From an uncultured Lactobacillus sp. (lineage in GTDB: Bacteria > Bacillota > Bacilli > Lactobacillales > Lactobacillaceae), in contig CAMLRL010000008.1 of the NCBI GenBank assembly GCA_946482465.1, positions 1 through 35,079 on the forward strand: a stretch of 35,079 bases of DNA, written 5' to 3'. The notes under the pieces were generated by a model, which saw nothing but the letters and a program-made list of their open reading frames with translations, ran no database searches and was not told the origin of the DNA. Both the position numbers and the translations under genes were made by a program. This document shows, in pieces, positions 6,905 to 14,747 of this stretch. How positions within the stretch are numbered: the first letter of the stretch is position 1; every line of letters begins with the position of its first letter.

Positions 6905-6944
6905 GATAAAACCGGTTGTATTCAGCTGGTTTTTATCATAAAAT
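6905..6944 (+). promoter_or_regulatory. Promoter and overlapping inverted repeat of the ABC importer operon
   Basis: TTGTAT (6916-6921), 17-bp spacer, TAAAAT (6939-6944). An inverted repeat, GATAAAACC (6905-6913) with GGTTTTTATC (6928-6937), covers the -35 and spacer. Read alone the repeat resembles a terminator hairpin, but there is no gene for it to end, so an operator is the better reading. Confidence 0.5.
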
Positions 6945-6991
6945 TAGTGAAGAAAAACTTTAAGCAATACAAGATATAGTGGTGCAGATTA

Positions 6992-8077
6992 ATGGATAAC
7001 AACAAATTCGTTGAAGTGAAAAATCTCAGAAAAGTTTATGATAATGGACATGAAGCAATCAAAAATGTCAGCTTTTCTGTTAAAAAAGGTGATTTGGTTT
7101 GTCTCTTAGGACCTTCTGGTTGTGGGAAGACAACCATTCTGAATATTTTAGCAGGTTTGCTTAATCCAACTTCAGGTGAAATTCTTTTTGACGGGAAGTC
7201 AGTAGTAAATGTCGAGCCTAAGGACCGGCATATTGGTTACGTTTTTCAAAACTACGCATTGTATCCTCATATGACGGTCTTGCAAAACGTAATGTTTCCT
7301 TTAATAGTGGGCAAAAATAAAAGGTCTAAACCTGAGGCGCAAAAAATTGCCGAAAAGTATATGGAATTAACGCAGATTACCGAATTAGCTGATCAAAAGC
7401 CTGGTAATTTATCCGGTGGACAGCAACAGCGAGTAGCGATTGCGCGTGCGTTAGTTCAAGAACCTAAGATTCTTCTGATGGATGAGCCTTTAAGTAACCT
7501 TGATGCCAGATTGAGATTGAAGATTCGTGAAGAAATTCGTTCTTTGGTTAAATCAGTTGGTATTACAACCTTATTTGTTACCCACGATCAAGAAGAAGCT
7601 TTATCAATTGGTGATAAAATTATTTTATTTAATGATGGTGTCATTCAACAAGACGACTTGGGAGAAAACTTCTATTTAGAACCTAACAATTATTTTGTTG
7701 CTAACTTTGTTGGTAACCCCGTAATTGACAACTTTAAGGTAACAAAGACCGATGATGAATTGCAGGGAACTGACTTTACTATCAAGTTAGCCGATTTAGA
7801 TGAATCACGCTTTAAACGCTCAATTCCTAATGGCCAATATTTATTATCCGTTCGCCCTGAGAACATTGTTCCTGCTTCAGACGGTATCCTTAACGTGAAA
7901 GTTGATGATGTCGAATTAATTGGTCGAGAACGTATACTAAAATTTACACATGATGACTCTCAAGCGCGCTCTTTGATTAGTCTTGAAGTACCAGTTAATC
8001 ATGGTGATCAAGTTAACCTTAAAATGAGACTTGACCGTGTATTTCTATTTACACCTGATGGGGAGCGGGTTTACTAA
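6992..8077 (+). CDS. ABC importer ATPase (MsmK/UgpC-type, CUT1 family)
   Basis: A 361-aa ATPase powering uptake of a sugar or glycerol-3-phosphate-like substrate. Walker A GPSGCGKTT is at residues 40-48, the Q-loop Gln at 86, signature LSGGQQQR at 140-147, Walker B ILLMDEP at 160-166 and the switch VTHDQEEA soon after. Residues after about 235 form the OB/TOBE regulatory domain (LLSVRPENI), characteristic of the CUT1/MalK-UgpC class. It is the first gene of the operon. Its stop overlaps the next start (TAATG), implying translational coupling with the permease. The substrate cannot be fixed from the ATPase. Confidence 0.9.
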   Translation: MDNNKFVEVKNLRKVYDNGHEAIKNVSFSVKKGDLVCLLGPSGCGKTTILNILAGLLNPTSGEILFDGKSVVNVEPKDRHIGYVFQNYALYPHMTVLQNVMFPLIVGKNKRSKPEAQKIAEKYMELTQITELADQKPGNLSGGQQQRVAIARALVQEPKILLMDEPLSNLDARLRLKIREEIRSLVKSVGITTLFVTHDQEEALSIGDKIILFNDGVIQQDDLGENFYLEPNNYFVANFVGNPVIDNFKVTKTDDELQGTDFTIKLADLDESRFKRSIPNGQYLLSVRPENIVPASDGILNVKVDDVELIGRERILKFTHDDSQARSLISLEVPVNHGDQVNLKMRLDRVFLFTPDGERVY

Positions 8078-8943
8078 TGAAGACCAATCAGAAAAAAGCG
8101 TGGCTGTATTTAGCACCAACAATTATCTTTGTAACTTTATTCAGTATTTATCCTATTTTACGTGCCTTTGGCATGAGCTTCCAAAGTGGATCACTAATCG
8201 ATTTAACTTGGACGGGATTCAATAATTATAAGTACATATTTAATGATCCTGAGTTTTGGTTGGCAATTAAAAACACCTTACTCTATGCCGTAATTTCGGT
8301 ACCGGTTGGTCTAGCAATTTCAATCATGCTAGCTTGGATCATTTTTGACAAAGTTAAACATAAGGCATTGTTTGAAACCACCTTTTTCATGCCATATGTA
8401 ACGTCAACGATTGCAATCGGAATTGTCTTTCGTTACATTTTCAACGGCGATTATGGGATGTTGAACTTTTTGTTGCGGGCTGTGCATTTGCCTGCACCGG
8501 ATTGGATTGACGACCCAGCAATGTCTTTAACAACTATTATTATTTTCGGTATTTGGTCTTCTTTGGCCTTCAATATTGTTATTCTGATGGGTGCACTTAG
8601 GAACATTGATCCTAACTTCTATACGATTGCCGATATGTATGGTGCTAGCGGCAAAGACAAGTTTTGGCGAATTACAATGCCACAACTAGTTCCAACAATT
8701 GCCTTTTTGCTGACAATGAATATCATTGGTGCCTTCAAGATATACACATCAGTCTATGCGCTATTTAATGGTGCTGCTGGTGTTGGTAATTCTGGAACCA
8801 CTGCTGTGTTCTACATTTACAATAAATTCCAAACAGTAGGTACTCCAGGGGTTGCAATGGCAGCGACGGTTGTCTTGTTCCTGATTATCTTATTTGCAAC
8901 ATTCTTACAACGTAAGATGATGAAGAAGATAGGAGAAAATTAA
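8077..8943 (+). CDS. ABC importer permease 1 (UgpA/MsmF-type)
   Basis: A 288-aa inner-membrane permease with six hydrophobic segments. The cytoplasmic EAA-type loop (ADMYGASGKDKFWRITMPQL, about residues 187-206) contacts the ATPase. The opening AWLYLAPTIIFVTLFSIYPI is the classic first helix of the UgpA/MalF-like group. It overlaps the ATPase stop by one base and abuts permease 2 directly, as expected for heterodimeric permease genes. Confidence 0.9.
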   Translation: MKTNQKKAWLYLAPTIIFVTLFSIYPILRAFGMSFQSGSLIDLTWTGFNNYKYIFNDPEFWLAIKNTLLYAVISVPVGLAISIMLAWIIFDKVKHKALFETTFFMPYVTSTIAIGIVFRYIFNGDYGMLNFLLRAVHLPAPDWIDDPAMSLTTIIIFGIWSSLAFNIVILMGALRNIDPNFYTIADMYGASGKDKFWRITMPQLVPTIAFLLTMNIIGAFKIYTSVYALFNGAAGVGNSGTTAVFYIYNKFQTVGTPGVAMAATVVLFLIILFATFLQRKMMKKIGEN

Positions 8944-9768
8944 ATGAAAAAGATTCGTTTAGGTGTTGTCTTCAGTTATATTATCTTATTCATCTTTGCT
9001 TTCATCACCGTTTTTCCATTCATTTACATGATACTAGGCGGATTGATGAACTTTCAGGAAACAACATCAATTCCACCAACATTAATTCCGCACCATTTTG
9101 AGTGGTCTAACTATGCAAAGGTTTTTGCTAGAGCTCCATTCGGTCGCTACTTCTTTAACACAGTTTTGACGGCAACAGTTACGACTGTAGTTAGTCTATT
9201 TAATTCACTACTTGGTGCCTTTGCAATGGTTAACTTGCGTTTCAAGGGGAAGGGGGTCATCCAGATGGTGATGCTTTCTCTTTTGATGGTTCCAGGTGAA
9301 GCAATTATTTTTACTAACTACAATACAATTGCTCATCTTGGCCTACTTAACACCTATATTGGTTTGGTTTTACCATTTCTAACCTCGATTTTCTACATGT
9401 ACTATTTACAAAGCTATTTTGGCTCAATTTCAACCACGATTTACAAAGCGGCAATGATTGATGGGGCAAGCGACTGGGATTACATTTGGAAAATTTTGGT
9501 ACCAATGTCAAAGAGTGGTCTTTTTACAGTTGGTTTGTTGAGTTTTATTTCAGGTTGGAATTCATTTTTGTGGCCATTACTTGTTACCAACGAAGACACG
9601 ATGAGATTGTTAAACAATGGTCTGTCTGCTTTTGCTTCTGATGCTGGTAGCGAAACCCAACTGCAACTAGCAGCAGCAACACTGACTGTTTTACCAATTT
9701 TAATTTTGTATTTCATCTTTAGAAAACAGATTATTAGGGGAGTAGTACGTAATGAAATCAAAGGCTAA
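8944..9768 (+). CDS. ABC importer permease 2 (UgpE/MsmG-type)
   Basis: A 274-aa partner permease with six membrane helices. The EAA-type loop is AAMIDGASDWDYIWKILVPM, about residues 175-194. The N-terminal FAFITVFPFIYMILGG and the SGWNSFLWPLLV segment are typical of the UgpE/MalG-like class. It starts immediately after the stop of permease 1, and its last 17 bp overlap the start of the metallo-hydrolase gene. Confidence 0.9.
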   Translation: MKKIRLGVVFSYIILFIFAFITVFPFIYMILGGLMNFQETTSIPPTLIPHHFEWSNYAKVFARAPFGRYFFNTVLTATVTTVVSLFNSLLGAFAMVNLRFKGKGVIQMVMLSLLMVPGEAIIFTNYNTIAHLGLLNTYIGLVLPFLTSIFYMYYLQSYFGSISTTIYKAAMIDGASDWDYIWKILVPMSKSGLFTVGLLSFISGWNSFLWPLLVTNEDTMRLLNNGLSAFASDAGSETQLQLAAATLTVLPILILYFIFRKQIIRGVVRNEIKG

Positions 9769-11047
9769 AACGACGATCACTTTTTATAATGGGTTAACGA
9801 CTATTGGCGGTCCAATGATTGAAGTAGCTTATAACAAATCACATGTTTTGTTTGATTTAGGTGAAGTATATCGTCCGGAATTAGATTTGCCTGATGAAAA
9901 ATATCAAACATTGATTGCAAATCAGTTGATTGGTGATGTTCCTAATTTTTACGATCCTGAACTTACTGGAAAACTAATTGATCATGAACGCTGGGAACAT
10001 GCTGCTGCCTACATATCACACTTGCACCTTGATCACAGTAAGGCAATGAACTTCTTGGCACCAGAGATTCCGTTATATGCGGGCCCACTTACTGCCAAGA
10101 TGATGCCAGCTTTAAACGAACACGGTAATTTTTTATTACCAGCTGCTGGTCATGAAGCAAGTTACGTTCGACCAATTATTGCAGCGGAGTACCGCAAGCC
10201 AATTCAGGTAGGTGATATTACGCTTGAAGTTTGGCCAAGTGACCATGATGCATATGGTGCAACAGGTCTAATTATTACTACTCCAGATAAGCGAATTGCT
10301 TACACTGGTGATATTCGCTTGCACGGTTATCACCCCGACTGGGTGCGCGAGTTTTTAGCAGCTGCCAAGAACTGTGATGCCCTAATTATTGAAGGTACCG
10401 GTGTTTCTTGGCCAGAAGAAAAACACGATCAATCAAGTGAAGAATTCACTGGTCCGAAGAATGAAAATGAACTGACTGCTCAATTTGTTGAATTGCAAAA
10501 AGACAATCCTGAGCGGCAGATTACATTTAATACGTATCCTACTAATGTTGAGCGACTTTTACGTATTATTGCAGATTCACCGCGCCGCGTTGTTTTGCAT
10601 GCGCAAAGAGCGCACTTGCTCAAGGAAAGCTTGGGCAAGGACTTTGATTACTATTACTTGCCAGGGGAAGAGAAATTTGCAGATTTGCAACCGGAACTAG
10701 CAGTTTCTTATCAGGAACTGCTAAACGACGATCATGCATACCTCTGGCAAGCAGTTGGTAATTATACTGACTTACAGGAAGGTGGATTATACATCCACTC
10801 AAACGCTGAACCGCTGGGCGATTTTGATCCGGCTTATCAGCCTTTCCTGCAAGCTTTGTCAGATAAAAAGATTGAGTTCAAAGGATTGCGTTGTTCCGGT
10901 CACGCAGATGAAAAAGAGCTCAAGGAAATTATTAAGGAGGTTCAACCAGCAAACTTAATTCCGGTGCACACATTGCATCCGGAGCTGGAAGAGAACCCAT
11001 TTGGAGAACGGATTTTACCGAAGCGCAATCAAACTATTACGCTTTAG
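9752..11047 (+). CDS. Metallo-beta-lactamase-fold hydrolase, RNase J/RMMBL-like
   Basis: A 431-aa MBL-fold enzyme. The metal site is seen as SHLHLDHSK (His90, His92, Asp94, His95), SDHDAYGATG and TGDIRLHG, and late in the protein CSGHADEKELKEII followed by LIPVHT. The SGH/PVHT tail and the intervening domain are typical of RNA-metabolising beta-CASP proteins such as RNase J, although at 431 aa it is shorter than RNase J (about 555 aa). The gene starts 17 bp inside permease 2 with AGGGGAG upstream, so it is translated as part of the importer operon. A hydrolase acting on the imported compound, such as a phosphodiester, is possible. A nuclease is the family-based alternative. Confidence 0.75.
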   Translation: MKSKAKTTITFYNGLTTIGGPMIEVAYNKSHVLFDLGEVYRPELDLPDEKYQTLIANQLIGDVPNFYDPELTGKLIDHERWEHAAAYISHLHLDHSKAMNFLAPEIPLYAGPLTAKMMPALNEHGNFLLPAAGHEASYVRPIIAAEYRKPIQVGDITLEVWPSDHDAYGATGLIITTPDKRIAYTGDIRLHGYHPDWVREFLAAAKNCDALIIEGTGVSWPEEKHDQSSEEFTGPKNENELTAQFVELQKDNPERQITFNTYPTNVERLLRIIADSPRRVVLHAQRAHLLKESLGKDFDYYYLPGEEKFADLQPELAVSYQELLNDDHAYLWQAVGNYTDLQEGGLYIHSNAEPLGDFDPAYQPFLQALSDKKIEFKGLRCSGHADEKELKEIIKEVQPANLIPVHTLHPELEENPFGERILPKRNQTITL

Positions 11048-11095
11048 TTAATCAAAAAATTGTTGTTTAGTTTTTATTTTTGGGAGGTTTACCAA

Positions 11096-12409
11096 ATGAA
11101 GTTAAGTAAAAAGCTTGCTGCTGCTTTTGCAGTTAGTTTGACATTAGTAGGTACTGCGGCTTGTTCTAATGGCGGAAGCAATTCTTCTTCGTCATCATCA
11201 TCTAGCAGTTCATCTAAGATTACTAAGGTTAAGAAGAATACCACTATTACTTTGTGGCACGGAATGACTGGGGTACAACAGGATACCTTGAAGGAATTAA
11301 CAAAGGAATTCGAAAAGGATAATCCTAAGATCAAGGTTAAGTTAGAAAACCAAGGTCAATATACTGACTTGCAAGCTAAGATTAATTCAACTTTGCAGTC
11401 ACCAAACAATTTGCCCACAATTACCCAAGCTTATCCTGATTGGCTACAAACTGCAGCCAAGAATAAGATGCTGGTAGATATGACACCATACATTAACAAC
11501 AAAGAAGTTGGTTGGGGAAGTGCTAAGGCTTCTGATATTAAGACCGCTCTTTTAGATGGTGCTAAGATTAACGGAACTCAATATGGTATTCCATTTAACA
11601 AGTCAATTGAAACATTAACTTACAATGCTGACATGTTTAAGAAATATGGTATCAAGAAAGCTCCTGCTACAATGGAAGAATTGAAGCAGGATGCTAAGAC
11701 AATTTATGAAAAGAGTAACCATAAAGTTGTTGGTGCTGGTTTTGACTCATTATCAAACTACTACACTTTAGGTATGAAGAACGAAGGCGTAGATTTTTCA
11801 AGCAAGATTGATTTTGCTGGTGCAACTTCTAAGAAAGTTATCAACTACTATGCTGATGGTATCAAGGATGGTTACTTCAGAGTAGCCGGTTCAGAACACT
11901 ACCTATCAGGACCATTCGCTAACCAAAAAGTTGCAATGTACATCGGTACTTCAGCTGGTGAAGGTTTTGTTAAGCAAGGTGTAGGTAACAAGTTTACTTA
12001 CGATGTTGCTCCACGTCCTGGCAAATACACTATGTCACAAGGTACTGACATCTACATGTTTAACCACGCATCTGCTGATCAAAAGGCTGCTGCATTCATG
12101 TACATCAAGTTCTTAGTTTCAAAGACTAGCCAACTTAAATGGGCAAACGCAACTGGTTACATCCCAGTTAATAATGCTGCTGCAGAATCTTCTGAATACA
12201 AAGACAACAAGAAGATTAAGTTACCAGCTAAATTAGAAGACGCAATGAAGAACCTCTACAGTGTTCCTGTTGTTAAAAATGCTGGAGCTGCATATGGTCA
12301 ATTAAACCCAATTATGCAAAATATTTTCGCTGCTGCACAAAAGAAACAAAATGTTAATAATGCAATTAACACAGGCAAGTCAAAATTTGATGCTGCTTGG
12401 AAGCAATAA
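11096..12409 (+). CDS. Substrate-binding lipoprotein of the ABC importer (UgpB-like)
   Basis: A 437-aa extracellular binding lipoprotein. The signal peptide has a basic KKL start and the lipobox VGTAAC with Cys23, followed by a Ser-rich linker. The mature part begins TITLWHGMTG, the pattern of family-1 extracellular solute-binding proteins close to UgpB. I chose ATG 11096 because GGGAGG lies 8 bp upstream; a longer reading from 11060 would put a non-signal segment before the lipoprotein signal. It closes the five-gene importer operon and is followed by a terminator. A close paralogue lies at 16501-17811. Confidence 0.9.
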   Translation: MKLSKKLAAAFAVSLTLVGTAACSNGGSNSSSSSSSSSSSKITKVKKNTTITLWHGMTGVQQDTLKELTKEFEKDNPKIKVKLENQGQYTDLQAKINSTLQSPNNLPTITQAYPDWLQTAAKNKMLVDMTPYINNKEVGWGSAKASDIKTALLDGAKINGTQYGIPFNKSIETLTYNADMFKKYGIKKAPATMEELKQDAKTIYEKSNHKVVGAGFDSLSNYYTLGMKNEGVDFSSKIDFAGATSKKVINYYADGIKDGYFRVAGSEHYLSGPFANQKVAMYIGTSAGEGFVKQGVGNKFTYDVAPRPGKYTMSQGTDIYMFNHASADQKAAAFMYIKFLVSKTSQLKWANATGYIPVNNAAAESSEYKDNKKIKLPAKLEDAMKNLYSVPVVKNAGAAYGQLNPIMQNIFAAAQKKQNVNNAINTGKSKFDAAWKQ

Positions 12410-12429
12410 AAACTAAATAGCAAGATTAT

Positions 12430-12462
12430 AAAAAGGATTCGTTTTGATGACGAATCCTTTTT
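12430..12462. terminator. Bidirectional terminator between importer operon and lysR-type gene
   Basis: A perfect 13-bp stem AAAAAGGATTCGT (12430-12442) with ACGAATCCTTTTT (12450-12462), with T-runs usable on both strands between two convergent genes. Confidence 0.85.
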
Positions 12463-12465
12463 GCT

Positions 12466-13377
12466 TTACCACTGCGTTTTGGAAATATTAATGGCTTGTG
12501 CAATGTACTTATTAATTATGTTAATGTTAGCTCTTTTTTCTGAGCTGACTAGTGACAAAATGCCGTAAGACAGTTTTTGATTCGTCTTTAAAGGAATATA
12601 GCGCAGATCGGTATCGTCTTTGTTGTATAAAATGCTGGGGACAATACCAATTCCCATTTTTGCCCGGACATATGCAATTAAAATCGAAGAGTCAATTTCC
12701 TCTTGGTAGTTAATGTCGTAGGGACTACTTTGTAAACTAAACTTCAGACTTTCAATTGCAGGAAAATTATCGTGACCATTCCACAAATAAATTTGGCGGT
12801 TAGCCAAGTCACTAAAATCGATGTAGTTTTTAATAAAAAGACTGTCACCCTGTGGAACAACAACGGAAAAGCCTTTTTGCAAAACTTCGACGTAATGCGT
12901 TTCATCCTTTTCGTTAATAATATCTTGTTGCATGAGCATCAAATCAATTGTCCCGTCGCAAATTAGCTTGTTGATATTGTGTTCTTGTCCAGGATCAACG
13001 AAAAACGGCTTAAGTTCAAGATTAGTCTGTGTGTTGATCAGCCTTAGTGCAACAGGTAACCACTTTTTTTCAAAGGGCAGATCCGTGTAGCCCATCTTGA
13101 TTTTAGGACGCAGAACGGTGCTACTTTGGCGCAGATTAGTGATTGTGTCGTTAATTTCGGACGTGGAAAGCACCATTTGATTAAAAAAAATCTTTCCTTT
13201 ATCGGTTAATGCGATTTGGTGATAGCCACGTTTGAAGAGCTTTACCTGTAATTCCTTTTCTAAGTTCTTGATGTTTTTAGAAACAGTTGATTGTGAGAGG
13301 TACATTTTTTGTGCAGTTTGCGTGAAGTTTAGTGTTTTAGCCAAAGTTAAAAAACAGTTCACCTGAGTTGAATTCAT
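12466..13377 (-). CDS. LysR-family transcriptional regulator
   Basis: A 303-aa regulator. The N-terminal winged helix-turn-helix (residues about 1-60; LTLAKTLNFTQTAQKMYLSQ then STVSKNIKNLEKEL) is followed by the two-lobed effector-binding domain, with the usual family length. It is divergent from the MFS transporter and flavoprotein genes, the classic layout for a LysR protein controlling its neighbours in response to their substrate. A T-N11-A box (13438-13452) sits in the spacer of the divergent promoter. The effector is unknown. Organic acids are common effectors in this family, which would fit the transporter/reductase pair, but that is inference. Confidence 0.88.
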   Translation of the reverse strand: MNSTQVNCFLTLAKTLNFTQTAQKMYLSQSTVSKNIKNLEKELQVKLFKRGYHQIALTDKGKIFFNQMVLSTSEINDTITNLRQSSTVLRPKIKMGYTDLPFEKKWLPVALRLINTQTNLELKPFFVDPGQEHNINKLICDGTIDLMLMQQDIINEKDETHYVEVLQKGFSVVVPQGDSLFIKNYIDFSDLANRQIYLWNGHDNFPAIESLKFSLQSSPYDINYQEEIDSSILIAYVRAKMGIGIVPSILYNKDDTDLRYIPLKTNQKLSYGILSLVSSEKRANINIINKYIAQAINISKTQW

Positions 13378-13431
13378 GATTTAATATTCCTTTTTGTCAT
13401 TATGCTATTCGGTTTTCAGTTTATCACATGG

Positions 13432-13460
13432 TTGTTATTGATGTAATATCAAGCTATATT
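13432..13460 (+). promoter_or_regulatory. Promoter of the MFS-flavoprotein operon with embedded LysR box
   Basis: TTGTTA (13432-13437), 17-bp spacer, TATATT (13455-13460). The spacer contains the perfect inverted repeat TTGAT-gtaat-ATCAA (13438-13452), which fits the LysR T-N11-A pattern. Confidence 0.6.
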
Positions 13461-13488
13461 CAAGAATTAGTATTTAGAGGTGATTTTG

Positions 13489-14736
13489 ATGAATAATCAA
13501 AAAAGGAATATTAGGCCCTGGGTAGTTATGTGCTGTATAGGTTTAATTTCCGCAGCATGTTTAGGCTCAAGTATGGTTCTAATGGGTTCATTTTTAGCTC
13601 CACTAAGCCAAGCTCTGCACACTCAAGTTTCAACCTTATCTTACTACTACACGGTTTTAGTTTTAACAATGGCTGTGATGACGCCAAATGTTCCCAAAAT
13701 TTTGGCTAAGGTAAACAATCGCTTGTTATATGTAATTGCCAGTTTGGCAGTTGCAGTCAGCTTAATTCTGATGCCGCACTTTACCAATATCTGGCTCTTC
13801 TTCATTATTGCCATCATTATCGGAATTGCGATTTCATTTATGTCGTTTACACCTGTTGGTATTTTGCTTGATAACTGGTTTGCGGAAAAAGCTGGTTTTG
13901 CGGTTGGACTTTGCTGGGCAATTACTTCTGTTTTCCAAGGAATCATGAGCCCAATCTTATCAGTTTTAATTGAAAAGGTTGGTTGGCAAAGTAGCTTAAC
14001 GATTTTAGCTGTGATTGTAGCCGTTTTAAGTGTGCCTTGTGCTTTGTTTGGCGTTAACTTCTCACCTGAAAAAGAAGGACGCAAGCCATATGGTTTTAAT
14101 GAAAAGACGGCACAAAACGATGCAGCTGAAACGGTTAAACCTAGTTCTAATCATGAACTCTTCAAGTCAGCCACTTTTTGGATTCTATTAGTAATCGTAA
14201 TTTTGTTACAATTCCCAGCTGTCTTAAATCAGATGTTTCCAACTTACGCTGTTTCTGCAGGCTTTGATGGTGCTGCGGGCGGCTTCATGGTTACTTCAGC
14301 AATGCTATTTGATATTTTCCTTAATCCATTAGTTGGTTCAACTTGTGACAAGTATGGGGCCGAAAAAGCAAGTTTAGCATGGCTTTTGTTGGCAGTTATC
14401 TCTTATGCACTATTAATCATTGCCACCAATACTCGTTCTGCTGGCTTGGCAATCTTCAGCGCAGGGATTAACGATGTTTTTTATGTATACCTCGGAACCG
14501 GTATTACGACAATTGCAACTGCAGCTTTAGGTAGAAGAGCATTTGCTAAAGGATTTTCTTATATTAACTCAATTGCCTTTTTAATTGGTGCATTCGCAAT
14601 GCCAGTTAATAACTTGATTGCGGAAAAAATGGGCGGCTTTGTTGCAGTGTACATTTTCTTTGCAATTATCACAGTAGTAATTATGGCCTTAGTAGCCGTT
14701 ATTGCTAAAAGTCACTTTGATCAATCACATAGTTAG
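13489..14736 (+). CDS. MFS transporter (OxlT/monocarboxylate-type)
   Basis: About 415 aa with twelve predicted membrane helices and a central cytoplasmic loop around residues 195-225. The pattern (WVVMCCIGLISAACLGSS at the start, a GxxxGxxxxP-like helix WAITSVFQGIMSPILS) fits the oxalate:formate antiporter/monocarboxylate branch of the major facilitator superfamily. I place the start at ATG 13489, 8 bp after AGAGG; an upstream GTG at 13480 lies inside the ribosome site. The flavoprotein gene follows after 11 bp, so transporter and enzyme probably handle the same carboxylic substrate. Confidence 0.85.
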   Translation: MNNQKRNIRPWVVMCCIGLISAACLGSSMVLMGSFLAPLSQALHTQVSTLSYYYTVLVLTMAVMTPNVPKILAKVNNRLLYVIASLAVAVSLILMPHFTNIWLFFIIAIIIGIAISFMSFTPVGILLDNWFAEKAGFAVGLCWAITSVFQGIMSPILSVLIEKVGWQSSLTILAVIVAVLSVPCALFGVNFSPEKEGRKPYGFNEKTAQNDAAETVKPSSNHELFKSATFWILLVIVILLQFPAVLNQMFPTYAVSAGFDGAAGGFMVTSAMLFDIFLNPLVGSTCDKYGAEKASLAWLLLAVISYALLIIATNTRSAGLAIFSAGINDVFYVYLGTGITTIATAALGRRAFAKGFSYINSIAFLIGAFAMPVNNLIAEKMGGFVAVYIFFAIITVVIMALVAVIAKSHFDQSHS

Positions 14737-14747
14737 GGAGTATTTTT

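Noticed and set aside
6905-6937. Hairpin read as a Rho-independent terminator
   Set aside because: There is no upstream plus-strand gene within 290 bp after the peptide terminator, and the arms overlap a well-spaced promoter, so an operator is more likely.
11060-11095. Longer N-terminus for the binding lipoprotein
   Set aside because: It would place twelve non-signal residues before a normal lipoprotein signal and overlaps the GGGAGG ribosome site.
13647-14084. 145-aa open frame antisense to the MFS transporter
   Set aside because: Shadow of a membrane-protein gene: low-complexity composition, no ribosome site, and the sense protein has a clear family identity.
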